A stretch of DNA of 64,000 nt. Origin: an uncultured Acidiferrobacteraceae bacterium (GTDB lineage Bacteria; Pseudomonadota; Gammaproteobacteria; Acidiferrobacterales; SZUA-150). Shown here piece after piece: positions 26,200 through 35,424 of the stretch. Positions within the stretch are counted from its first letter, which is position 1. Each line of letters opens with the position of its first letter. Under the pieces are notes generated by a model, which was given only the letters and a program-made list of their open reading frames with translations, did not search any database and was not told the DNA's origin. The DNA lies in assembly GCA_913009895.1 (NCBI GenBank), contig CAJVXY010000002.1, forward strand, positions 1-64,000, read 5' to 3'. The translations under genes were made by a program, and so were the position numbers.

Positions 26200-26394
26200 G
26201 TTTAGATTTTCCTGATCAAATAGATTCCGGATTATAACCAAATCCCCGTGTTGTCGCAGTTTTCTTTGAAAAGATGACAAATGTATTTTAGCAGGCGCTA
26301 ATGATAGAATGTCCTGCTACGCGAGCTTTATTACCAGTATTACAAGCGTTTGCTCAATTCCACCGTGTGGTTTTTACTAAAAAAATAACGAGCC

Positions 26395-26919
26395 ATGAAA
26401 AACAAAGAAAGAATCACAATGTCAATTAAAGTGGCAGCTATTCTCGTTTTTGTCATTTTGAGTAATATTTTGGCTGGCGCTAACTTGCCTGGTAGTGCTG
26501 ACCCTAAACTTGACGACCAATGGCAGGAGTTTAGCCAGAAATACCGCGTTAATCGCTTTGGAAGTGACGGATATTTTGTTCGAGCCATCCGTCATGGTCA
26601 TGGGTTATTTTATAAAACTTACGATTTCGCCTGGCGTTTCACCAGGAAAACTGCCCAATCTGAAAATAATAACTGTGGCAGTTGTCATAGCCCGGAAGAA
26701 ATTGCCTATAGCTTTGCCAGCGCTGATCGATTCGATAAAAAACTGGGTAAGCGTGTCTCTTTTGAAGAACGCATTATGCGTTGTTATGTCAGTAAGCTCG
26801 ATGGATTTGTACCGACAATTTACGATCCGGCTATTCGGGATATCCGTATTTTTGCGCGTTTGGTCGCCCATGACTTAAATATTACGGAAGGCTCCATAAT
26901 GGGGCCCCCGGAAGAATAA
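26395..26919 (+). CDS. Monohaem cytochrome c, SoxA/TsdA-like N-terminal domain type
   Basis: This 174-residue exported protein has a signal segment (residues 9-30), one haem site CGSCH (C94, C97, H98) and, later, ERIMRCYVSKLDGFVPTIYDPAIRDI. Its pattern of an R-I-x-R-C-(Y/F)-x-S-x-x-G-x-x-P core followed by a D-I-x-x-(Y/A) helix is that of SoxA- and TsdA-type sulfur cytochromes. It is shorter than both and looks like one domain alone. The cytochrome gene downstream carries the same core plus a second haem domain, so the two may act together in periplasmic electron transfer. ATG 26395 and ATG 26419 are both possible starts. Confidence 0.75.
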   Translation: MKNKERITMSIKVAAILVFVILSNILAGANLPGSADPKLDDQWQEFSQKYRVNRFGSDGYFVRAIRHGHGLFYKTYDFAWRFTRKTAQSENNNCGSCHSPEEIAYSFASADRFDKKLGKRVSFEERIMRCYVSKLDGFVPTIYDPAIRDIRIFARLVAHDLNITEGSIMGPPEE

Positions 26920-26973
26920 AAATAACAGAATAAAAAATATAAAATAAAAATATAAAATAATAGTTAAAATAAA

Positions 26974-28116
26974 ATGAAGCCCGGCACCATTAAAAAATTA
27001 GTCAGCACCTCTGCAGTGATTATAATTCTCGGCGGACTTTATATGGCTGCCCTTGTAAAACACGAGGCTCGTGCCGCTTTTCGCGAACAGCCTGTTGCCC
27101 TTACGGTTGGTTGTAATCAAAAGCTTCAGAAATATAATCTGCAAGCTGGTAACACTTATACTTCTCCATACGTGATACAGCAAACTGGTCAAACTATACG
27201 GCTTACTGGTTATTCAGAACAGGACATTCGGGCTATCCAGCGTGGCTGTAATATTATTGATGATACCCTGGGGCAAGACGCAAAACTTGATATCGAGCGC
27301 TGGAACTCAAAACGCTACATTCGTGGCAGCCAAACTAGTTGCGATCATTGTCACCAGGGAATTGGCGATAAACAAAATGCAAAGGGAGAACGCCTTGTGG
27401 GTTCTTTAAGTATGGCCGCCTCCTGGAGTAATGGTGGCGATACCTACGACCGTTTCACCGGCTTGTTACTGCCATTTGAATTACGGCAAATGCAATGTTT
27501 TATTAATTCTTCAAACGGGTATAAACCAAATATTGCTGACGATATTATTCGCGATATCACTGCCTACAGCCGATTCCTGTCGGGCGCCCTGGGTCTTACC
27601 TACCATACGCGATACCCGGAGCAGGGCATTGATGAGGTGTCAGTCTCGATGACTGAAAAACGCGGTGATGATTATGTTCGGGGCGCTGCACTATTTAAGA
27701 AAAAGTGCGCCAAGTGCCATGGTAAAGATGGTCGCGGAACCGTGATAAATGGTCGCGTTGTTTTTCCTGCTGTTGCTGGCCCGGATTCTTTTAACAAACA
27801 ATCGCGAAATTATTTCAGGTTTGTTTCCACTATTCTGCCTGGATTCATTTGTCGCAATATGCCCCTGGGCCAGGAAGGCAGCCTGAAAAATCAGGAGTGT
27901 CGTGATATAGCGTCTTATATTAGCAATCTGCCAAGGCCTGCCGGTGACCGGGAAGGGCCCGTGACTGCTGCCTGGCAACAAATGATGATGTTTGCCATGC
28001 CAAAATTAATTGCTTTCTTTAATACTGAAACATCATCTGCTCAAAATCGTAACCACAATAGTAACCAGAAAAGCAGTAACCAGAAAAGCAGTAGCCAGGA
28101 AAGTAGTCCGCAATAA
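26974..28116 (+). CDS. Dihaem cytochrome c, TsdA (thiosulfate dehydrogenase)-like
   Basis: The 380-residue protein has an N-terminal membrane anchor or signal (residues 8-27), haem 1 at CDHCH (123-127) and haem 2 at CAKCH (245-249). The first half contains FELRQMQCFINSSNGYKP, resembling the TsdA/SoxA core. The second half ends with FICRNMPLGQ, where the Met is a likely axial ligand, and DIASYISNLPRP. TsdA couples two thiosulfates to tetrathionate. I infer that activity only by resemblance. The C terminus is a hydrophilic repeat tail (NQKSS) from a 15-bp tandem repeat. The stop overlaps the SulP start (TAATG). Confidence 0.78.
   Translation: MKPGTIKKLVSTSAVIIILGGLYMAALVKHEARAAFREQPVALTVGCNQKLQKYNLQAGNTYTSPYVIQQTGQTIRLTGYSEQDIRAIQRGCNIIDDTLGQDAKLDIERWNSKRYIRGSQTSCDHCHQGIGDKQNAKGERLVGSLSMAASWSNGGDTYDRFTGLLLPFELRQMQCFINSSNGYKPNIADDIIRDITAYSRFLSGALGLTYHTRYPEQGIDEVSVSMTEKRGDDYVRGAALFKKKCAKCHGKDGRGTVINGRVVFPAVAGPDSFNKQSRNYFRFVSTILPGFICRNMPLGQEGSLKNQECRDIASYISNLPRPAGDREGPVTAAWQQMMMFAMPKLIAFFNTETSSAQNRNHNSNQKSSNQKSSSQESSPQ
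28061..28105 (+). repeat. 15-bp tandem repeat at the 3' end of the cytochrome gene
   Basis: Three consecutive units of GTAACCAGAAAAGCA occur. The first two are identical and the third has four changes. Each unit encodes five residues of the Ser/Asn/Gln-rich tail. Slippage would lengthen or shorten the tail without shifting the frame. Confidence 0.8.
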
Positions 28117-29597
28117 TGTTTAAAAATTTAATCCCTGACTCAAAAATCCTGCCCAATGAATTGTTGGTAGGTCTAACGTTGGCCATTGTTGTGTTGCCCC
28201 AGGCCATTGCCTTCTCCACAACCCTGGCCGGTGTCCCGCCTTACTTCGGGATTTATGCGGCAATATGGGGCGTACTTTTTACCGCCCTGTTAAATCCTTC
28301 AAGTGTGTTTCATGGTGGTCCCAACAGTACATTGTCCGCGGTTGTGGGCGTGACACTCTTGCCAATCGCACCACAATTTGGTGTCAGTTATATGGGTTAT
28401 GCTTTAACACTAATACTCATGGCCGGCCTGGTGCAATTGTTATTTTACTTTATAAAACCGCTAGCCAGGTTGCTCGACCTCATGAGCGAAGCCGTCATCA
28501 ATGGCATGATTGCCGGCATCGGCTTGTTCCTGATATTAAAATCAATCACAGCTTTTGGTGGTTTGCCCATTAACACCGAAGTCGAGTGGCCACTGGTCAT
28601 TGCCTGGCATAATATCCTGGCGGTACTGGAAATTGGCAACATGCATGCGATACAAATTGGCATGGTGACACTGGTATCGGCAATTATTGTGCGCAGCATC
28701 AAGAAAGTACGCAACTGGGGTATTCTGGTCGGCATTATTGTCGGTACCATTTACTCGGAATATTTAATTAATTTACATGGTCTGGAAAATATCCTGGTAG
28801 AACAAACTGCGGATTTCTCTGCCATCGGTTTTGTATTCCCTTCAATGCCTTTGTTTACACAGGAAGCCCTGCCCGACATTATTGCCATTATGCCCGGTGC
28901 CGTTACCCTGGCCATGCTTGGACTTTTTCAAACCGTGGCCGCCATGCGCAGGATGAATCGTAAGACGGGTCAACACGTGGAAAGCACCGTTGGTATCGGC
29001 ACCGATGCAGTGAGTAATTGCGTGTTACCATTTTTATCGGCCTTGCCCACCTGTGCCTCGTTTAACCGTATGTGGCTCATGTATACCATGGGCACCAAAA
29101 CCAGGTTCGTCGCGGTATCTTCGGCAATTATTCTTTTGATACTGGTGCTGGTGTTTTCGGATTTGATCGCCATTATTCCGATCCCGGCAATGGCGGCAGT
29201 GATCATGATTGTGGGTGCCAATATGATTAACTGGCAAGATATTCGTCCCCATTTTTCAAATTGGCCTGAGGCGATTATTTTCCTGACTGCGTTTATCTCC
29301 GTGCATATTTTCGGATTGTTCGGTGCTGTTATTGTGGGCTCTTTGCTGGCATTAATTCACTTCAAGTGGAGTAATATTCGTCCGGACATTACTTTTAAAG
29401 AAAACATACTGACGATTTATGGCAGTCTTTATTATGGATCACTGCCATACATTGAAAGCGCCATTATAAAAGCATCAGAAAGTGGCGCCAGGTTTGAGAT
29501 TGATTTACGAAATATTACCTATATGGATGCTGAAGGGGAGCGATGGCTGCGGGATATGTTGGAAAGTAGTAAGACCAATATAATACTGAGCCAGTAA
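28116..29597 (+). CDS. SulP-family anion transporter with STAS domain
   Basis: The 493-residue inner-membrane protein has the SulP start NELLVGLTLAIVVLPQAIAFS, YFGIYAAIWGVLFTALLNPS and about 12-14 helices. It ends with a short cytoplasmic STAS domain (about 415-493, with RFEIDLRNITYMDAEGERWL). SulP proteins carry sulfate, bicarbonate or other anions. Translational coupling to the TsdA-like cytochrome hints at a sulfur anion substrate, but this is inference. The STAS domain is short and lacks the usual DxS(S/T)/GVxxID form, having MDAEGERWL instead. Confidence 0.9.
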   Translation: MFKNLIPDSKILPNELLVGLTLAIVVLPQAIAFSTTLAGVPPYFGIYAAIWGVLFTALLNPSSVFHGGPNSTLSAVVGVTLLPIAPQFGVSYMGYALTLILMAGLVQLLFYFIKPLARLLDLMSEAVINGMIAGIGLFLILKSITAFGGLPINTEVEWPLVIAWHNILAVLEIGNMHAIQIGMVTLVSAIIVRSIKKVRNWGILVGIIVGTIYSEYLINLHGLENILVEQTADFSAIGFVFPSMPLFTQEALPDIIAIMPGAVTLAMLGLFQTVAAMRRMNRKTGQHVESTVGIGTDAVSNCVLPFLSALPTCASFNRMWLMYTMGTKTRFVAVSSAIILLILVLVFSDLIAIIPIPAMAAVIMIVGANMINWQDIRPHFSNWPEAIIFLTAFISVHIFGLFGAVIVGSLLALIHFKWSNIRPDITFKENILTIYGSLYYGSLPYIESAIIKASESGARFEIDLRNITYMDAEGERWLRDMLESSKTNIILSQ

Positions 29598-29604
29598 ATC
29601 TGAA

Positions 29605-29922
29605 TTAACGAGGACGCACCTCTACATTAACTGTATTATCTTGTTTGACAAGAAACAAAAACATCAATACCTCACCGGGTTTTAAATCAGGCACTTCTGT
29701 GGGTAGTTGTACGGCGTACTCATGCGCTGGAAAATATTTGGATTTGGTATAGTTGATTCGTTCTTTCCAATGTAAGAGTCTCTAAAATCTTCCTCTCGAT
29801 CTGTTTCTGCTTCATACGTTCCGGAAAAACTGGCGCAACCTGACAGGGCCAGTATTAATGTTATAGATAAAAATATACGCCAGAATGGTTTTAGAGATAG
29901 GGGTTTCAGTTGCTTATGTATG
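29605..29922 (-). pseudogene. Chimeric remnant of an immunity lipoprotein (third copy)
   Basis: Translation of the minus strand gives a lipoprotein signal (WRIFLSITLILALSGCAS) without an ATG, ATA standing near the expected start. This is followed by a stretch with DREEDFRDSYIG that resembles the C terminus of the adjacent DUF2235 effector (EERKEEEYRDSYI), and then a stop at LI. In another frame the C-terminal part of the immunity lipoprotein continues intact: KYFPAHEYAVQLPTEVPDL and VNVEVRPR before TAA at 29605-29607. The middle of the lipoprotein, including its glycine tract, is lost. It looks like a recombination scar from a second effector-immunity unit. Confidence 0.65.
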
Positions 29923-29996
29923 TTTGTCTCCTTTTTTCTTTTTTAAAAGTTATTTTGAATGAAAAACGTTGTCGTATGATTAACGAGGACGCTCGC

Positions 29997-30424
29997 CTAG
30001 TATGCAATTACCTCGACAGTCACTGTGTTATCCATTTTTATGAGAAATAAGAACATCAATTTCTCCCCAGGTTTTAAATCGGGCATTTCCCGGGGTAGTT
30101 GCACAGTGTATTCATGTATCGGCATATCTTTGTATTTTGAATAATGTACGATATCGTCGTACCAGCGATAGGTGGCGGTTTTGGGAATTGTTATGTAACC
30201 CAAACCAACTGAAGATCTGCCGCGCCCTGTATTCTCACCAACAGCCCCCCCATGCCACCCCCTGGAAGACGTTGCTCGCCGAATCGAATATCAGAAATCC
30301 AGATGGCTTTTTGTTCCGTTTCCGTGGAGACCTTAACCGGGTAAGTTGTACAGCCAGTTAACGTCAGTAAAAACGTTACTGATAAGATTAACTGCCAGTA
30401 TGGTTTTCGGAAAAATAGTTTCAC
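29997..30424 (-). pseudogene. Immunity-like lipoprotein copy 2, frameshifted in a G tract
   Basis: The first frame starts at GTG 30424, has a lipobox LTGC and matches the intact copy up to GGGMGG, then runs out in an unrelated tail ending WVT at 30191. The second frame resumes the family sequence: MGYITIPKTATYRWYDDI, HEYTVQLPREMPDLKPGEKL, VTVEVIAY, stopping at 29997. The break falls at a run of seven G (coding strand, plus-strand C7 at 30245-30251), where the intact copy has eight. A single-base slip explains it. It may be a dead duplicate or a reversible OFF state. Confidence 0.8.
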
Positions 30425-30431
30425 GTGATAA

Positions 30432-30857
30432 TTAGCGCGGACGTACTTCTAACGTTATCGTATTATCTTCTTTAATAAGGAACAAAAACATCAGTACCTC
30501 TCCAGGTTTTAACTCTGGCATTTCCGTGGGTAGTTGCACGGTGTATTCATGCACTGGAAAATATTTGGATTTGGTGTAATGGGCGCTTTTTTTCCAACGA
30601 TAGGTGGCGGTTTTGGGAATGGTTATGTATCCCATTCCCACAGATTTTCTGCCGCGCCCGGTATTTTTACCAACAGCCCCCCCCATGCTGCCCCCAGGAA
30701 GACGATACTTGCCGAATTGTATATACTGAACCCAGATGGCTTTTTGTTCTGTTTCGGTAGATACCTGAACCGGGTAGGTTGTGCAACCTGCTAAGGCCAG
30801 TAAAAACGTAGCTGACAAGAGAAATTGCCAGAATTGATTCTGATGCACGTGTTTCAT
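30432..30857 (-). CDS. Putative Tle1 immunity lipoprotein (Tli-like), intact copy
   Basis: The 141-residue lipoprotein has signal FLLSATFLLALAGC (Cys25) and a mature domain with EQKAIWVQYIQFGKYRLPGG, MGYITIPKTATYRW and HEYTVQLPTEMPELKPGEVLMFLFLI. Its ATG lies four bases after the stop of the Tle1-like phospholipase. Periplasmic lipoprotein immunity next to a Tle1 effector is the known arrangement (Tli1), and the adjacent duplicates fit immunity-gene amplification. The function is inferred from context. A run of eight G near codon 54 is a potential slippage site. Confidence 0.7.
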   Translation of the reverse strand: MKHVHQNQFWQFLLSATFLLALAGCTTYPVQVSTETEQKAIWVQYIQFGKYRLPGGSMGGAVGKNTGRGRKSVGMGYITIPKTATYRWKKSAHYTKSKYFPVHEYTVQLPTEMPELKPGEVLMFLFLIKEDNTITLEVRPR

Positions 30858-30861
30858 GCGC

Positions 30862-32148
30862 CTATATATATGAGTCTCTATATTCTTCCTCTTTCCTCTC
30901 TTCATAGTCTTCCCATAACTGTGGATTTGGAGCGGAAAAGAAGATATCACGGGTCCCGCCATTATCTTCAACGCTGATTCCTATTTTATCGATGAAATAC
31001 CGGGAATCGCGAATATATTTGGAGTTCATGGCCTCGTTAAACGGCATGCCGGATTTATTCTGGTCGTAAAAGGCCTGTACCTGGGGTTCAATTTTTATGC
31101 TTTTTTCAAAGCGATCATGTTCTTCCCAGGGCTTAACATTGATGCCTGTTTTAACCATTTCGTCATGCATGTATTTCAAGGGTATGCGGGAGAGGTGGTT
31201 GGATTTTTCTGTTTGCTCTCTTAGATAATAATCTTCATCAATATTTTCAGATTGGTTATAGATGGTGTCATCGGTGAGATTTTTGTCTTTTTCGTAATTC
31301 ATATTTTTTTCAGGGATGTTCGTCAGTCTCATGATTGTTTTACCCGTGGCATCTTGTGCTCGCACCAGGCGTTCTTTATACCAGCCTTCGCTGCGATAGG
31401 CCCGGTAGGCATAACCCCCGCCCACATCCGAGTGGGCACCGGGGAATGATTTTTCCAGGCAATTTCCAGGTAGGGACTCACTCTTATTTTTTTTGATACT
31501 GGTTAGGTCAAACAAACCACGTTTTTCATGCTCGGCAGTGAGGTGTACCGTGCGTTTTACAAAATCACGGTCGAGATGGTAGTCCATGCCTGCATCATAT
31601 TTGTTGCCGGGCATGCCAAACGAACCCACAGTATCAAAAATCCCCAGGAAACGAAGCTCAATATCATGAAAACCACCATTGAGTTTGTTAGGAATTTTCA
31701 GGTATTTAACCATATTGACAAAATGACGGGCCGAGGCTGCGCCACGACTGAATCCGAAAACATCGAGATATTTTTTTTTGCGGTAAATATTTTCTTTACG
31801 ATTAAAGTGGTCAGCCACCGCATTGTATGATTCATTGATACGGCTCTCAGCGCCGGCGCCAGTCATTCCACCAAGGGCTAGCGTGCCCAATGTAGAACCG
31901 ACACCGATGTTGTAATAGAAGTCATTATTTTTACACTCAATACCTTCTTTATTGGTATAGGCATCAAGTTTATAAAAATCATATAATTTGGCGATATTAC
32001 TTTCATTACCGCCGGGAATATCTTTGGCCATATTATTGCCAGTACCATCAAAAAACACACCAAAACAGGTGCCGCCACTGTAAACAGGAATTTTATTTGA
32101 TTTGCCCTGTTTAATACTGGCAGTGGATTTAATTAAGTTGTCTGCCAT
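30862..32148 (-). CDS. T6SS phospholipase effector, Tle1/DUF2235 family
   Basis: The 428-residue alpha/beta hydrolase has the DUF2235 start CFGVFFDGTGNN (28-39), the nucleophile elbow GFSRG (S134) in DVFGFSRGAASARHF, FDTVGSFG (D172) and FPGAHSDVGGGY (H239, D241). S134, an aspartate and H239 are the likely catalytic triad. Tle1 enzymes degrade phospholipids in the periplasm or membrane of target cells. The protein is shorter than typical Tle1 (about 550 or more), mostly by a smaller C-terminal part. It lies nine bases after a VgrG with a C-terminal extension and four bases before an immunity lipoprotein, which fixes its role as VgrG-delivered cargo. Confidence 0.88.
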   Translation of the reverse strand: MADNLIKSTASIKQGKSNKIPVYSGGTCFGVFFDGTGNNMAKDIPGGNESNIAKLYDFYKLDAYTNKEGIECKNNDFYYNIGVGSTLGTLALGGMTGAGAESRINESYNAVADHFNRKENIYRKKKYLDVFGFSRGAASARHFVNMVKYLKIPNKLNGGFHDIELRFLGIFDTVGSFGMPGNKYDAGMDYHLDRDFVKRTVHLTAEHEKRGLFDLTSIKKNKSESLPGNCLEKSFPGAHSDVGGGYAYRAYRSEGWYKERLVRAQDATGKTIMRLTNIPEKNMNYEKDKNLTDDTIYNQSENIDEDYYLREQTEKSNHLSRIPLKYMHDEMVKTGINVKPWEEHDRFEKSIKIEPQVQAFYDQNKSGMPFNEAMNSKYIRDSRYFIDKIGISVEDNGGTRDIFFSAPNPQLWEDYEERKEEEYRDSYI

Positions 32149-32157
32149 GTTTGTTTC

Positions 32158-35127
32158 CTAGTCGACAGGTTTCAGGTCGGCGATATCCAGCTCGATTTCA
32201 TTGTCCAGAATTTCCAGCATGTATTTTGCTTTCGGGTTAGTGCAACGAATGAAGGCCGTGCCATTTTCATCGGTTTTACCTTGACGAATGACTTTGCCAT
32301 CCCGTTTTAATTTGAATTTTTCATTGGGGTGGGGCGTGCTGTCAGAATCCGAACCATCACAAATTTCAAGCTCATAGGTGGCTGGCATCAGTAACAGCGG
32401 CGAGGTGGCCGGTTCACCATTTTCCATGCCTACGACGAATACGTATTTTAATGCGCCTTCATCACCACTCTTGATGTCCTGGTCAAGATCTTTCTCGGCA
32501 TCGTCAACGCTCCGGGACCACGGGAAAGCATAGTTACCCGGCCCTTGCGAGAGCGTAATAGATTTTTTCTCGATTTCCTGTTGTTCGCCATTATCATCAA
32601 TTTCGTAAACTGCCAGGGTTGCCTTGTCTCCGGCTACGCATTCTTTAGCTTTAAATAGTTGTTTAACTTCCTGACCCGGTTTAAAACGTTCCTGGCTCCA
32701 CTTAAGATTAGTAAAATTTTCATGGACCCGGGTGGGCGCAGCTACCTCAGTCTTCTTGACCACATCCGGCTGACTACCACCACCTTCCTCTGCAAAAACC
32801 AGGTCAAAGGTATTGGCGATGACAATATCTTTTTCTTCAATTTTGCCGTCCTGGATCGTGTTTTGCCTGACCTCACCCAGGTCGGTGGTGAGTGTGTATT
32901 CAGCGCCGTCGTTGAGCGTTAAGTGATCTGGCAAAGATTCAATAAACTCATCGGTCATCTCGAGCATCAGGTCCTGGGTTGTGGGTTCTGCATTTTCGGT
33001 TTCAATCCAGGGTAACTGCCCTGGATCCAGGGCGGCGAGTGGACTGGCATTTAAGCTCGGGGCACCACCAATGTTGTAACTGGTATTGCCATTAAAAGTA
33101 GTGCCGCTGGCACCGTTGAGGGTGACTTTTTTGCCATAGAGCTTGACGTTGCCCCCGGAATCAATTTCAAGGCCGCCGCCATTCTGGCCGATTTTTATGG
33201 TACCGCCACCCTTGCCCGTGATTGCCAGTTTATTGGGTGATTGAATGACCAGGCTACTATTCTCGACACTAATGATTTGATCGCCCTGCTTGATGGTCAG
33301 GCGGGTATTTTTTTGCGCGCGCCAGGTGGTAATTTTTTCTGCCCGATGTTCAATATTTTCTTTGGCATAGTGTTTTACATTTTTTTTAGCGGTGTGCACA
33401 TGGTCAGTGGCGGCCTGGGCGTATATGTCTTTATTTTTTGTCGTCAGGCTTGACTGGTTTTCTACTAATTCGGTGCGATCATTGTCGTGGGTTTGGGTGA
33501 TGGTATCACCGGCATCAATGAGCATGGTTTTTTTAGCATAAACAGCGAGGGCGCCGTAGGTACAGGCCAGTCGTATCTTATGACCCTCACTGTTGGCATC
33601 GAGTCGAAATAAATTAAATGGTTCGTCAACATCGCCCTGTTTTAATTCAATTTTTTCCTGATCCGTTGTGTCATCCAGCAACCATTCATTGTCCGACGCG
33701 GTGCGCATTCGATTTTGTGCCGGGTTGTCACTGTTGATTGGGCTGGGTGTTTCCGGGTTTGGCAGGGTGCCCAGGATCACCGGGCGATCCGGATCACCAT
33801 CGATAGAACCCCAAAGCACCTCGGCGCCACCGGTTAGCGGCATGTGCAAACCCGTCGCCGTGCCACTGTCACCAGGACCACCTGCGTAGCTTTGTGCTTT
33901 ACGAATAAAAGGGGTTGCCTGTGTCGGTTGGCTTGGTTCGAGATCAAATACATTACGCAAACGGAGACGGCCCCATTCATCGAGCAGGGCATAATCACCA
34001 TCGTTTTCAACACGAGCAGTGTAGACCGTGGGCAGGATTGGTTTGGGCACTGCCGGTGGCCGAAATGGTGTTTCCCTGCTAATGAGTTTGACAGAATTGG
34101 TATAGCTTAAGTCGGTACCATCGCCTTCGATTTCAGCACCGGCACGTTGAATGATTTTATGGCTCATTTCGACTACAATATAATCACCGGAATACTGGGT
34201 TAAGTCAGGGTGTTCGAAGGAAAAGGCCATGCCAGGCGCAAGTGATGCCACGCTACCATCCAGCAAATACTGATTTGATGCCACCGCATTGCGTTCGTTT
34301 TCCGTCTGGGCACGGGTGTTCGCAGTTTCCATTAAAGTTTGGCCAGAACCATAAATAACATCCGTATTGCTGGCATTTTTGGCAGGTACATCACCGGCCA
34401 ACAGGCGAATATGTGGCGTCATGTCATTCCAGTCATGGAGAGTGGTTCGCCTGGGGCGGCTGCCAGTGGTTTTACCAAAACGATGAAAACAGGCCTGGGC
34501 CCGTTTTGATCCGGATTCGGTTCCCGTTGGCGGGATCAGTGGAATAGCCCCCAGGTCAACATAGGGGAAATGACTATTGTGGTCTGTGAAATGAATAATG
34601 TCCTGGCCACTTTCGTTATCAAACCAATAACTAATACCGTTGTCACTAAGCAGGCGCTGAACAAAATCAAGGTCAGTCTCTTTATATTGAACGGTGTAAG
34701 GCTGTACCTGATAATTCCGGGTCAGTTGCCACTGGATATCGGCCTGGTCGAAATTGTGCCGTGCCAGGGTCGCGTTAACCATATCAACGGCACTCATACC
34801 CTGGATGACGCGATGATCGGTTTGCTGACTGAGAGACCAGAAGCGGGGTCGCAGGGTTACCTCGATGCGCAATTTATTTTTTGCATTTAACCCCTTTTCT
34901 TCAGCTTTGGTGATAATACCGGCCCAGTAATGAGCGCCATCATCGCTGTCGATTGCCTGGCACGAAGCCGTGCTACCCAGAAAATCACCTGGACTTGTGC
35001 CGGGATCAGTTAAAAAGAGAATCCTGGCGGTAAAACACGCCGAGATCGAATCTGTGGCATGCAGGCTGATCGCCGTGTGTTTGGTGCCAGCAATTACCAG
35101 ATGAATTTTCGAAGATGCGGCGTCCAT
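32158..35127 (-). CDS. vgrG: Evolved VgrG spike protein with C-terminal cargo-binding extension
   Basis: The 989-residue protein has the gp27-like N-terminal part (to about 370, with QPYTVQYKETDLDFVQRLLSDNGI), the OB-fold and needle with GLHMPLTGGAEVLWGSIDGDPDRPVILG, and a DUF2345-type repetitive stem (GGTIKIGQNGGGLEIDSGG, LYGKKVTLNG). From about residue 720 an extension of 270 residues follows. Its last 60 residues (FKLKRDGKVIRQGKTDENG, FIRC, YMLEIL) look like a transthyretin-type beta domain. In EAEC the TTR region of VgrG1 binds Tle1, and a Tle1 gene follows here too. Transcription is divergent from the main T6SS cluster. Confidence 0.92.
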   Translation of the reverse strand: MDAASSKIHLVIAGTKHTAISLHATDSISACFTARILFLTDPGTSPGDFLGSTASCQAIDSDDGAHYWAGIITKAEEKGLNAKNKLRIEVTLRPRFWSLSQQTDHRVIQGMSAVDMVNATLARHNFDQADIQWQLTRNYQVQPYTVQYKETDLDFVQRLLSDNGISYWFDNESGQDIIHFTDHNSHFPYVDLGAIPLIPPTGTESGSKRAQACFHRFGKTTGSRPRRTTLHDWNDMTPHIRLLAGDVPAKNASNTDVIYGSGQTLMETANTRAQTENERNAVASNQYLLDGSVASLAPGMAFSFEHPDLTQYSGDYIVVEMSHKIIQRAGAEIEGDGTDLSYTNSVKLISRETPFRPPAVPKPILPTVYTARVENDGDYALLDEWGRLRLRNVFDLEPSQPTQATPFIRKAQSYAGGPGDSGTATGLHMPLTGGAEVLWGSIDGDPDRPVILGTLPNPETPSPINSDNPAQNRMRTASDNEWLLDDTTDQEKIELKQGDVDEPFNLFRLDANSEGHKIRLACTYGALAVYAKKTMLIDAGDTITQTHDNDRTELVENQSSLTTKNKDIYAQAATDHVHTAKKNVKHYAKENIEHRAEKITTWRAQKNTRLTIKQGDQIISVENSSLVIQSPNKLAITGKGGGTIKIGQNGGGLEIDSGGNVKLYGKKVTLNGASGTTFNGNTSYNIGGAPSLNASPLAALDPGQLPWIETENAEPTTQDLMLEMTDEFIESLPDHLTLNDGAEYTLTTDLGEVRQNTIQDGKIEEKDIVIANTFDLVFAEEGGGSQPDVVKKTEVAAPTRVHENFTNLKWSQERFKPGQEVKQLFKAKECVAGDKATLAVYEIDDNGEQQEIEKKSITLSQGPGNYAFPWSRSVDDAEKDLDQDIKSGDEGALKYVFVVGMENGEPATSPLLLMPATYELEICDGSDSDSTPHPNEKFKLKRDGKVIRQGKTDENGTAFIRCTNPKAKYMLEILDNEIELDIADLKPVD

Positions 35128-35424
35128 GCGGGTTTGAATGTATTTTATGCCTTTTTTAATGATTTAGAGTTATTGGGGCGCAAGATTTACTGGTAGTTAA
35201 CTTGTGATCATGAATACGAAAATATTTAGTACCACAGAACTGATGATAAAAAATACTATAACATAGTGGCATGATAGGGGCGCAAGTACGATTCACGCTA
35301 TGAAAAAAATAGAACTTATTTCCGGCTATCCGCAATAATTTCTTGAACTGTCATACCTTCAATGTTTCAATCGGTGCCCGAACCTAGATTAAAACCATAA
35401 CATTAATACACAAATAGACCAATC

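Noticed and set aside
30858-30971. N-terminal extension of the immunity lipoprotein into the effector gene
   Set aside because: The lipoprotein signal starts at MKHVHQ (30857); the extension is an out-of-frame reading of the effector 3' end.
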